DNA of 62,295 bases from positions 1 through 62,295 of the forward strand of contig JAAYVG010000019.1 of assembly GCA_012517285.1 (NCBI GenBank), in the 5' to 3' direction. Of the stretch, positions 48,508 to 55,911 are shown piece after piece (within the stretch, counting starts at the first letter, position 1; the number at the start of each line of letters is the position of its first letter). The position numbers and the translations under genes are program-made. The DNA comes from Elusimicrobiota bacterium (GTDB taxonomy: Bacteria > Elusimicrobiota > Elusimicrobia > Elusimicrobiales > UBA9959). The notes beneath the pieces are model-generated. The model was given only the letters and a program-made list of their open reading frames with translations. It had not been told where the DNA came from and did not search any database.

Positions 48508-50694
48508 CTATATCTTCCATGACACTTCTGTAAACCAGCTCCTGCCTGGAGCTCTATAATAGTCAAAGTAAACTTTGTCAAAAACATTTTGAACAGCCAT
48601 AGAAATAAAGAGATTCTCAGACTGTTTCCATGTCACCTTTAAATCCATTGTAAAATAAGGATCGCGGGATCCATATACTCCATTTACTGTATCGGTATTT
48701 GCATCTGAATTATATCTCTTACCAACATAACGACCTAAACCAGCAAAATAAAAACTGCCCACATTGAAATCGCTTCCAAAGGAATACATAGTGGATGGCA
48801 TGTCTGCAAGTTTTTTACCAACGCTTGCGGGATTAGCAGAATTTTTGGTAATTTTAGCATCGTTAAGAGTAAGGTTACAGAAAAACCGACCACCATTAGT
48901 GAAAACATGCTCTGCCTCAAATTCCCATCCACTACCAAAAGCTTCACCAGCGTTTTCATTTATCAAAAGATTTGGATTAACGCTATGCCTGTATATAAGG
49001 TCTTTCATTATGTTTTCAAAATAAACCGCTCCTAACTTAAATCCAAGCCATGGTCTGAGTTCTATTCCTGCATCCCATGAAGTTATAGTTTCCGGCTTCA
49101 GATTTGGATTTCCCTGATAAACCTTGTTATAAGAAGTCCATGTGCGATACATCTCATACACGGTCGGTGATCGAAAAGAACGCCCCAGCGATGCTCTCAA
49201 AGTCGTTTTTGTGTATGGATTATATACAAGAGAAACCTTAGGACTTAACGCAGAATCAGATCGCCTCGGATAATAAATAGGATACCCACTTACACCAGAT
49301 TGATATGCAAACCCATCATATGTCCACCACCAATCCATTCTGGCTGAAAGATAGGCTAACAGATCTTTACTCAAGATTATCTCATCCTGAAGATAGACAC
49401 CCATATCCTCTCCCTTTCCACCGGCTGAGTAAGAAAGCAAACCTTTTTCTTCTTCATTCCTCCAGTCTGAAATATTATTCTCACTGGTCATGGCTTTCGA
49501 GAAGCGATAAGACATACCAATGCTAAAAGATTGCCCTGTAAAAAACTCAGGTAGAGTCAGTTGTAGTTCTGAATTGAGCGAAGTGGACGGGGTATCAGAA
49601 ATCTTGCCTGCTCCTCCAAATCTCGTGGCCAGACCAGAAGCAGGGGTAACATACCAATTTTTTAAGGTATCTACATATCCTAAAGACGCCTTAAGTTCCA
49701 AGTCTTCTGTTTCTTTTGAATACGAAGCGGAGAAAAAATCATGCAATCGTCCGCCATCTCCAGCAAGAAAACTGCTTTCTGTTACTCCATTATAACTCCA
49801 GACCTCTGCTCCTGAAAGATCTCTTATATAGGTATGAGGATCGTCATAAAAATAATCATATTCGGTCCTAAAGAAGGAAAAACTTAGTTTATCAAAATCT
49901 GAAATATCATACCAGCCACGGAAAGAAATATTTTTTTCTTTCCACCCATTATCCCCTTTATCGCCTATGAGATAAGACGCTAAACCGGTATTATCAGTGG
50001 TATTCTTCCAGCCTGTAAGTCCTGATGTCGGAGCATTTTTTTGCACATTAAGGTCAGAAGCATAGCCAGAAGTATATTTATAACCATAAGCAAACAAAAG
50101 ACTGAGTTTTTTACCAAAACGGTCTCCATAAGAAAAATAACCATTGATCATGTTATTCAAGGATGGCGAATTACCGAGAGCGTTTCCATAACCAGTTTTA
50201 ATAGAAAACTCCCTTTTCTTTGGCTTGTGCACTATAAAGTTTACGACACCTCCCATAGCATTACCACCATAGAGTCCTGAGAAAGGTCCTCTGGCCACTT
50301 CTACCCTTTCCAAATCATCCACAGGTATCCCACCGAATGAAACTGACCCGGTATAGGCATCATTGAGCTGAATTCCATCAAAAAGAATCAACGTACGCTG
50401 CTGACCGGGAACACCTCTCAATGTCACAGCCGATGAAGTATCCATCAAACCCTTACCACGACGATTAAAAACTCCCGGCAGAGAGTTAAGCGCCTGATCC
50501 ACACTAAAAATAGTCTTAGCATTAATATCTTCCTTAACCACTACGCTGACGGCACCGGGGGTTTTTTCAGCCACACTCTTCTTCTTAGCAGATACACTCA
50601 CAACTTGCCCAGCCCAAACCTCTGTTTCAGCCAAAATTCTATAAGGAAACACTGAGAGCAATGTCATCAAAAACGGCAAAAAAAACTTCTTCAT
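48508..50694 (-). CDS. TonB-dependent outer-membrane receptor, candidate nickel receptor
   Basis: 728 residues. Signal peptide KKFFLPFLMTLLSVFPYRILA, then a plug domain (about 45-160: DQALNSLPGVFNRRG, LRGVPGQQRTLILFDGIQL, VEVARGPFSGLYGGNAMGGV) and a beta-barrel to the C-terminal VSWKI. SFRSPTVYEMYRT and NPNLKPETITSWDAGIELRP are typical of BtuB/CirA-like barrels. I use ATG at 50694, which has GGAG 7 nt upstream; an in-frame GTG at 50712 falls inside the operator-like inverted repeat. No TonB, ExbB or ExbD is in this window. The ligand is not readable; nickel is inferred from nikR directly upstream. Confidence 0.85.
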   Translation of the reverse strand: MKKFFLPFLMTLLSVFPYRILAETEVWAGQVVSVSAKKKSVAEKTPGAVSVVVKEDINAKTIFSVDQALNSLPGVFNRRGKGLMDTSSAVTLRGVPGQQRTLILFDGIQLNDAYTGSVSFGGIPVDDLERVEVARGPFSGLYGGNAMGGVVNFIVHKPKKREFSIKTGYGNALGNSPSLNNMINGYFSYGDRFGKKLSLLFAYGYKYTSGYASDLNVQKNAPTSGLTGWKNTTDNTGLASYLIGDKGDNGWKEKNISFRGWYDISDFDKLSFSFFRTEYDYFYDDPHTYIRDLSGAEVWSYNGVTESSFLAGDGGRLHDFFSASYSKETEDLELKASLGYVDTLKNWYVTPASGLATRFGGAGKISDTPSTSLNSELQLTLPEFFTGQSFSIGMSYRFSKAMTSENNISDWRNEEEKGLLSYSAGGKGEDMGVYLQDEIILSKDLLAYLSARMDWWWTYDGFAYQSGVSGYPIYYPRRSDSALSPKVSLVYNPYTKTTLRASLGRSFRSPTVYEMYRTWTSYNKVYQGNPNLKPETITSWDAGIELRPWLGFKLGAVYFENIMKDLIYRHSVNPNLLINENAGEAFGSGWEFEAEHVFTNGGRFFCNLTLNDAKITKNSANPASVGKKLADMPSTMYSFGSDFNVGSFYFAGLGRYVGKRYNSDANTDTVNGVYGSRDPYFTMDLKVTWKQSENLFISMAVQNVFDKVYFDYYRAPGRSWFTEVSWKI

Positions 50695-50705
50695 CACCTT
50701 CTCCA

Positions 50706-50732
50706 GTAACACTTATTTTAATTTCGTGTTAT
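50706..50732. promoter_or_regulatory. NikR-type inverted repeat upstream of the receptor gene
   Basis: GTAACAC, 13 bp, GTGTTAT, in the gap between nikR and the TonB receptor gene. The half-sites and the 13-bp spacing are the same as at 51159-51185 but in opposite order. On the minus strand it brackets a weak TTGTCC, 16 bp, TAAAAT promoter. An operator role for NikR is likely but the reversed polarity is unexplained. Confidence 0.55.
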
Positions 50733-50748
50733 CTTAGGACAAAAAAAA

Positions 50749-51168
50749 TTATTTACCAACTGTGGTCACGCTTAGTGTAGTGTGTTTAACACCCTTTATA
50801 GACTTCAAAGAATCAGATAATTCCTTTATCTTAGGACACAGTCCCTTAACAGCTATTATCTCTAAACAATTATCGTGGTCCATATGAATGTGCTGGGCAG
50901 AAATTATTATCCCGCTGTGATCATGCTGTATATCCATTATCCTGTTCACAAGTTCTCTCTTATGATGATCATAAAATATAGTAATTACTCCAGCGATGAC
51001 TCCACCCCTGTTAAATGTATCTGACACAAACTCCTTGCGAATCATGTCAGCTATTGCTTTGGAACGGTTAGTATAACCTTCTGCTGCAATATGAGAATCA
51101 AATCTCCTCAACAAATCTGCTTCAAGCGAAACTCCGAATCGGGAAATAGAGGTTTTGCGTGTTACCAT
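50749..51168 (-). CDS. nikR: Nickel-responsive regulator NikR
   Basis: 139 residues. The N-terminal ribbon-helix-helix (SISRFGVSLEADLLRRFDSH, then YTNRSKAIADMIRKEF) is followed by an ACT-like nickel domain. The high-affinity nickel ligands appear conserved: His in IQHDHSG, then HIHMDHDNC, giving His, His and Cys at the spacing of H87, H89 and C95 in E. coli NikR. It is the first gene of the operon and a NikR-type inverted repeat covers its start codon. The predicted promoter places +1 at or next to the ATG, so the mRNA may be leaderless. Confidence 0.93.
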   Translation of the reverse strand: MVTRKTSISRFGVSLEADLLRRFDSHIAAEGYTNRSKAIADMIRKEFVSDTFNRGGVIAGVITIFYDHHKRELVNRIMDIQHDHSGIIISAQHIHMDHDNCLEIIAVKGLCPKIKELSDSLKSIKGVKHTTLSVTTVGK

Positions 51169-51185
51169 ATTAAATATTGTAGCAC
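51159..51185. promoter_or_regulatory. NikR-type operator overlapping the nikR start
   Basis: GTGTTAC, 13 bp, GTAGCAC: a spaced inverted repeat with one mismatch, 27 bp long, close to the 28-bp span of E. coli NikR sites. From memory, GTGTTAC-type half-sites with about 13-bp spacing are reported for NikR of sulfate reducers. It overlaps the -10 box and the start codon of nikR, so autorepression is predicted. Confidence 0.7.
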
Positions 51186-51204
51186 ATTAAAAGTATTGGT
51201 TCAA
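51176..51204 (-). promoter_or_regulatory. nikR operon promoter
   Basis: On the minus strand, TTGAAC (51204-51199), a 17-bp spacer and TACAAT (51181-51176). Seven bases separate the -10 box from the ATG, leaving no room for a Shine-Dalgarno sequence. Confidence 0.6.
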
Positions 51205-51291
51205 AAACTTATAATTATCCAATACAACCCGCCTGCCTATATGCTGAAGTGGCTCCGGCAGGTAGGAAAAAAAGTGAGAGGTAATAACCTG

Positions 51292-51310
51292 TCCAACCTA
51301 CGAAGTTGGA
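51292..51310. repeat. REP-like hairpin, TCCAAC stem
   Basis: TCCAACCTACGAAGTTGGA; same core as 45844-45860 and preceded by the same TAATAACCTG. It sits near the right end of the island, so the island has one of these hairpins at each end. Confidence 0.8.
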
Positions 51311-51333
51311 CGAAAATTTGTAAATGGAGTTTA

Positions 51334-51356
51334 TTTCCAACCTACGAAGTTGGAAA
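51334..51356. repeat. REP-like hairpin, TTTCCAAC stem
   Basis: TTTCCAAC and GTTGGAAA arms around CTACGAA. A more decayed relative (CCAAAAGCAACATGCGGGG and following) lies at 51369-51397. Confidence 0.8.
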
Positions 51357-51417
51357 TAGTTAGGGTGGCCAAAAGCAACATGCGGGGTTACGTGGGTGTA
51401 CAAATACAAAAGGCGGG

Positions 51418-51509
51418 AAAATATGTTATCTTAATATTATGCATAATATTAATATACCCAAAAGAGCAATCATTGAAACAGAATACACCTGCAATCTAAG
51501 ATGTAAAAG
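51418..51509. repeat. Right copy of the 92-bp direct repeat flanking the nickel island
   Basis: See 45718-45809. This copy contains the intact start of the radical SAM gene and a truncated nine-codon start of the glycosyltransferase gene on the minus strand (51444-51418), after which island sequence begins. Confidence 0.95.
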
Positions 51510-52452
51510 TTGCACACTCTGGCATGAGGATTACAGAATAAAAAGAGATGAGAAAGAAAAATTGAGCCGAGAAAAACTTGAGATAGCATATAAAAACTTA
51601 AGCCATTCAGGAGTAAAAAACATAACATACATCGGAGGAGAGCCATTCTTAAAGGATTATATTTTTGACACTGCATCTGATGCAAAAAAATACGGGCTTA
51701 TCACATCAGTTGTTACAAATGGAACACTGCTTGATGATAAAAAAATAAATAGAATAATGAATGAAGATCTCTTTGAAAATATTATATTCTCCATTGATGG
51801 CGATAAAAAAATTCACAACGAGATAAGAGGTGTAGATAATGCTTATCAACTGGCTTATGAAAATGCTAAAAGAATATCTTATATTAAAGCAAGACTTAAA
51901 ATAAGAAGACCAAAGATTTTAATATATATAACTGTTTCAAAGTTAAATTATAAATTTGTTAAAAAAGCAATTAAGGAAATAACAAAAATAAACCCGAATA
52001 GGATAAGGATACAGCTGGCAAGCTCTATTACAGATGATATTATAAAACAAACCAATGATGAACTATCATTGAATGCTATAAGAACTCACTCTTACATAAA
52101 CAATATATCACTGTCAGAAAGTGAGATTAGATATTTAAAGGATGAGATAAGAGAAATAAAAAATGAATTTTCTGTAAAAATAGAAACGGAAAAAATAATA
52201 ATGGAGAAAAATGATTTGTGCCATTTTATAAACAGGGATATGGTTATAACCCCATCAGGCAAGATATTAATATGTCCTATGTTAAATGAAATAAATATAG
52301 GGAATATATATAATGATGAATTAGAGAAAATGTATGCTGATAATAACGATAAAATAAACCGAATACTTCAAATGGCAAATTCCCACAAACTTGACATATG
52401 TAGTGAATGTTGTGTTGAAAAGATACTTCTAACGCATAATAATTATCATTAA
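51439..52452 (+). CDS. Radical SAM protein with SPASM-like C-terminus
   Basis: 337 residues. The SAM-cluster motif CNLRCKSC is at residues 18-25, GGEPFLKDY follows near 68, and IIFSIDGDKKIHNEIRG near 120. The C-terminus has CHFINRDMVITPSGKILICP and LDICSECC, a cysteine set of the SPASM/Twitch type that binds an extra cluster. Substrate unknown. In the ancestral arrangement it was divergent from the GT4 gene with the two start codons abutting (ATGCAT), so a link to glycan synthesis is possible. The start has no Shine-Dalgarno sequence. Confidence 0.85.
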   Translation: MHNINIPKRAIIETEYTCNLRCKSCTLWHEDYRIKRDEKEKLSREKLEIAYKNLSHSGVKNITYIGGEPFLKDYIFDTASDAKKYGLITSVVTNGTLLDDKKINRIMNEDLFENIIFSIDGDKKIHNEIRGVDNAYQLAYENAKRISYIKARLKIRRPKILIYITVSKLNYKFVKKAIKEITKINPNRIRIQLASSITDDIIKQTNDELSLNAIRTHSYINNISLSESEIRYLKDEIREIKNEFSVKIETEKIIMEKNDLCHFINRDMVITPSGKILICPMLNEINIGNIYNDELEKMYADNNDKINRILQMANSHKLDICSECCVEKILLTHNNYH

Positions 52453-52495
52453 TTTTTGAAAAATTTATTTTACATTTATACACATTAAAACATTA

Positions 52496-53197
52496 TCAAG
52501 CATTTATCCATCTTCTTTTATTTTTTTCGGTTGTTTTAGATTCAAATGAAAGAAATATCCCCACCAAGTCACATATTAACTTCATTAGTATAAATAATAT
52601 TGGGAATAAAATATTTTTTTTATTACCCCATATGTCTATACCAAACACCCCAAATATTCCTATCGCTGGAAGCAAACCCCATCTGGCAATAAACGTGCCT
52701 ACTAATATTTCAAATTCTTTTTTTCCATCATCTACACTATTATAAAGGTTTTTGCTAAAAAATTGCAAGACATATCCAATCAATGAAATTATCAAAACCC
52801 ATCTTACCTTATATAAATATTTATAATAATCAAACTCAACTGGATCTAATAAATAATTAAAAATAAAATTTGAAGAAACCATGCTGATTATTATAAATAT
52901 AATAATGCCCAAAAAAAACAATAAAAAGAAAATTATATTGGACATAAACCTACCCAAATATATATCATGCCAGAAGAGATTTATTGATTCATCTAAAATA
53001 TCTATTATCCCATTTCGGTAATTCTTATTAAATATAACATATATGATTATAAAAGAATTAACTATTATAGTTTCAGCAATATAGAAGGTGACAATTTCAT
53101 TTATGTCCCATATGTTATAAAAGATAAAAAAAATCAATATCACATTTGATATTAGTATAAATGATAATGATACGATAAAATTTATTATCATTTTCAT
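52496..53197 (-). CDS. Multi-pass membrane protein of unknown function
   Basis: 233 residues, not confidently recognised. About six TM segments (7-28, 37-57, 90-115, 130-150, 165-185 and 190-215). An early FYIAETIIVNSFIIIYVIF resembles the YWxENxIIGxFN segment of DUF6498-type proteins; this is tentative. Very AT-rich. It is convergent with the radical SAM gene and divergent from the methyltransferase. Confidence 0.6.
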   Translation of the reverse strand: MKMIINFIVSLSFILISNVILIFFIFYNIWDINEIVTFYIAETIIVNSFIIIYVIFNKNYRNGIIDILDESINLFWHDIYLGRFMSNIIFFLLFFLGIIIFIIISMVSSNFIFNYLLDPVEFDYYKYLYKVRWVLIISLIGYVLQFFSKNLYNSVDDGKKEFEILVGTFIARWGLLPAIGIFGVFGIDIWGNKKNILFPILFILMKLICDLVGIFLSFESKTTEKNKRRWINA

Positions 53198-53264
53198 ATA
53201 AATTATTCTACTAAAAATATAGGTGAGATATAACTTTAACAGAATCTTTTATAAAATAACTAAT

Positions 53265-54056
53265 ATGATATACAACAGAGAATATTTTTTTACTGAGTGT
53301 GAGGGATACAAACAATTCCTTTCATCAAAAGGACTGAAGCTTTCAAGAAGACTCTTAAAAATTTATAACAGAGTGATTGAGATAAAACCTGAAAGGGTTC
53401 TTGACTTTGGATGCGGAAGGGGCGAATTAGCACTTAACATAGCACTGAGTGATATAGAAAGCTATGCAATTGATATCTCTGACGATGCCATATATTTAGC
53501 TAAGGATATAAAAAATTACTGGATAAAAAGCAACCCTCAGATGAAACTTAATATATCAAAGTTTAATGGTAAAAATTTTGAATTTGAAGATAATTTTTTT
53601 GATCTGGTCATACTCTCAGACATAATAGAACATCTTGATAATGATGAAATTAATAAATATCTGACAGAGATAAAACGAATTTTAAAACAAGGTGGCCATA
53701 TAATCATACACACTTCTCCAAACAAAAATTTTATAAACTATGGCCTTAAATTATACTGGTTTATTGGAAGGATAAATGGCTTAAAGCTTGATTTTGATAT
53801 GAGAAAAGGACTTCCAATAGGTATGTCAGCAATGTATCATAAAAATGAACAGACAGGTTATTCTCTAAAAAGACATCTCAAAAGGGCAGGATTTAAAAAT
53901 ATTAATATTGAGTTTTGGAAAAATCCACATTATGTATATCATTTTTTAAAGGATGATAAATATATAAGGATACTGAACCGAATCCATAAAATTTTGAGGT
54001 TCAAACAGCTTTTTTGTGCAGATCTTTTTGCAACCGCATCAAAAACACAGATTTAA
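53265..54056 (+). CDS. Class I SAM-dependent methyltransferase
   Basis: 263 residues. Motif I is VLDFGCGRGELAL (about 45-57), then YAIDISDDAI, FDLVILSDIIEHLDNDEI and LKQGGHIIIHTSPNKNF. The layout YNREYFFTECEGYKQF before the fold is typical of Methyltransf_11/31 proteins in glycan or lipid pathways. I start at the ATG at 53265 because this YxREYF segment normally opens the family; an in-frame GTG at 53223 would add 14 residues. Substrate unknown. Confidence 0.85.
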   Translation: MIYNREYFFTECEGYKQFLSSKGLKLSRRLLKIYNRVIEIKPERVLDFGCGRGELALNIALSDIESYAIDISDDAIYLAKDIKNYWIKSNPQMKLNISKFNGKNFEFEDNFFDLVILSDIIEHLDNDEINKYLTEIKRILKQGGHIIIHTSPNKNFINYGLKLYWFIGRINGLKLDFDMRKGLPIGMSAMYHKNEQTGYSLKRHLKRAGFKNINIEFWKNPHYVYHFLKDDKYIRILNRIHKILRFKQLFCADLFATASKTQI

Positions 54057-54084
54057 TCACATAAGTATTTTATATAATAAAATT

Positions 54085-55095
54085 ATGAAATGTTCATCAT
54101 GTGGATATGATAACAAAGATGATGCAAGCTTCTGCTCTGGATGTGGAAAAAGGCTGAAACAAAAGCATCCACTACCAAAAAAATATATTATTACAATAAT
54201 ACTATTTTTATCTATTGCTCTTTTTTATATGATATACCTTTCTTTTAAAAGCAATATCAGATCTAAAAAAATATATAGATATATAAAAGCTACCGAGCAA
54301 TCTATCTCAACAACTGAGCTTACTGATGATGAGATATCAGAGATAAAGAAGATGATAGAACAGGCAAAGGAAGAAAGCATTAAAAAAGATTATGATGCTG
54401 CTTTTGCTGAGATCAAAAAAGCAGATGATTTAATAAAAGAAAAAAGAAAAAATTTTGAAGACAATAAAAAGAAAATAATGGATACGATGACTAAAAAAGA
54501 TATACTTGATATATCAAAAAAATATTATGAGGAAGGATTAAAATATTTTTCAAACCAAAAATACAACGAGGCTATTGCATCATTTAACAGGGCAATGAAT
54601 CTTAATCCTGATATGGTTGCTGCATACTGCAAAAGGGGACTTTCATATTTTTTTAACAGGGATTATGAAAAGGCAATCAGCGATTTTACGAAAGCTATTG
54701 AAAGGGACTTAAAGGGAAGCTGTGGAACTGAAGATAAAGGAGCAGGATACAACTATCGTGGCAATGCCTATTTTTCTAAAGGAGACTATGCTATGGCCAT
54801 AGAGGATTTCACAAAAGCTATTGAGCTCAACCCTAACTATGCCTACAATTACAACAGCCGTGGCAGCGCATACTACAACAGCGGCAATTACGATAAGGCT
54901 ATCAAAGATTATAATATGGCAATAAAATTAGATCCTGAACTTGCTGCCGCATATAACAACAGAGGAACTGCATACAATGCCATAGGAGAATATAAGAAAG
55001 CAATCAATGATTTTAATAAAGCAATTGAACTAAATCCTGATATGAAATCAGCATATGAAAACAAAAAACTATCTTATTCACAATCCAAAAAATAA
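54085..55095 (+). CDS. Zinc-ribbon, membrane-anchored TPR protein
   Basis: 336 residues. Residues 1-20 form a zinc ribbon (MKCSSCGYDN, FCSGCGKR). A TM helix follows (about 33-53, IITIILFLSIALFYMIYLSF), then a coiled coil, and from about 150 five to six TPRs (GLKYFSNQKYNEAIASFNRA, GLSYFFNRDYEKAISDFTKA, GNAYFSKGDYAMAIEDFTKA and others). I start at ATG 54085 because it opens directly on the zinc ribbon. It is a probable periplasmic or cytoplasmic scaffold; the zinc-ribbon-TM-TPR order favours TPRs outside the membrane if the ribbon is inside. Confidence 0.85.
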   Translation: MKCSSCGYDNKDDASFCSGCGKRLKQKHPLPKKYIITIILFLSIALFYMIYLSFKSNIRSKKIYRYIKATEQSISTTELTDDEISEIKKMIEQAKEESIKKDYDAAFAEIKKADDLIKEKRKNFEDNKKKIMDTMTKKDILDISKKYYEEGLKYFSNQKYNEAIASFNRAMNLNPDMVAAYCKRGLSYFFNRDYEKAISDFTKAIERDLKGSCGTEDKGAGYNYRGNAYFSKGDYAMAIEDFTKAIELNPNYAYNYNSRGSAYYNSGNYDKAIKDYNMAIKLDPELAAAYNNRGTAYNAIGEYKKAINDFNKAIELNPDMKSAYENKKLSYSQSKK

Positions 55096-55101
55096 TTTCT
55101 T

Positions 55102-55887
55102 TCAATTCGCATCAAGCTTCAATCCTGATAAAATAGCTATGATGCTGTTTATATAATCACGATAATCTTTAACTGGAATTAATTTGTTTTTATGAAATAT
55201 TATATATCTGTTTGATGCTTCAACATAATAACCGGGATTTTCTTCAAAAATCGCAGCCCTCTCAGGTGAAAAAAATGAAAGGACAGCGTTCTCATCACTT
55301 CCCTTAAGATAATATATCTTTGAAAACTTTTCAAAGCCTGATATATCTATATCATTAAAACCAACAAACTCTGAGATCGAATCCAAAAAATTTTCAGGCC
55401 TCATTGTAAACTCTGGCAAAGTGATATCTGATTTAAAAAGTGCGACGGTCTGTGAATATTTATGAGAATTCTTACCTCTTCCGATTGTATAATAATAATC
55501 AAAGAAAAAAATCTTTTTATTATGAAAAGGGACAGATATCATATTTTTTATCTTCTTGGAATGTCCAATAATAAAATGTTTTATCTGTGTTGATGAAAGG
55601 GCATCTGATTGAGGAGAATCTTTCGGTACCCAACCCTCAAATAATAATAAGGTAAAAATATTTTTTTTCTGAGTCTCTGGTGATGGGAGATAATTCATAT
55701 AGGATATAATGATACTGCCATCTGGATCATACTCAAAGGCATTTTGTTGAGCGATGTTTATAATCTCCTTCTTTCTCTTTTTATTTCTCCTTGCTGAATC
55801 TATAAAATATACTATGAACAGCAGGAACAACAGTGCAACTGCTGAAAACATTATAAAAAAAATATTTTCTTCTATCATCTCTATCAT
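55102..55887 (-). CDS. Membrane-anchored conserved protein of unknown function
   Basis: 261 residues. One N-terminal TM helix (about 8-30, FFIMFSAVALLFLLFIVYFI), then a soluble domain. FFDYYYTIGRGKNSHKYSQT, LPEFTMRPENFLD, NDIDISGFEKFSKIYYLKGS and DENAVLSFFSPE form a pattern I know from uncharacterised proteins in several phyla (TVxxF...LPxFxLRPE...DIxF...F). No catalytic motif is apparent. Convergent with the TPR gene, 6 bp apart. Confidence 0.6.
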   Translation of the reverse strand: MIEMIEENIFFIMFSAVALLFLLFIVYFIDSARRNKKRKKEIINIAQQNAFEYDPDGSIIISYMNYLPSPETQKKNIFTLLLFEGWVPKDSPQSDALSSTQIKHFIIGHSKKIKNMISVPFHNKKIFFFDYYYTIGRGKNSHKYSQTVALFKSDITLPEFTMRPENFLDSISEFVGFNDIDISGFEKFSKIYYLKGSDENAVLSFFSPERAAIFEENPGYYVEASNRYIIFHKNKLIPVKDYRDYINSIIAILSGLKLDAN

Positions 55888-55911
55888 TTTCCCTCCATAA
55901 ACACATCATAA

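Noticed and set aside
51186-51417. CRISPR-like array because of repeated CCAACCTACGAAGTTGG
   Set aside because: Only two or three copies with irregular spacing and no cas genes; the units are REP-like hairpins.
45810-51417. Island as a classical composite transposon
   Set aside because: No transposase or insertion-sequence ends inside, and the 92-bp direct repeat is made of flanking gene starts, not of a mobile element.
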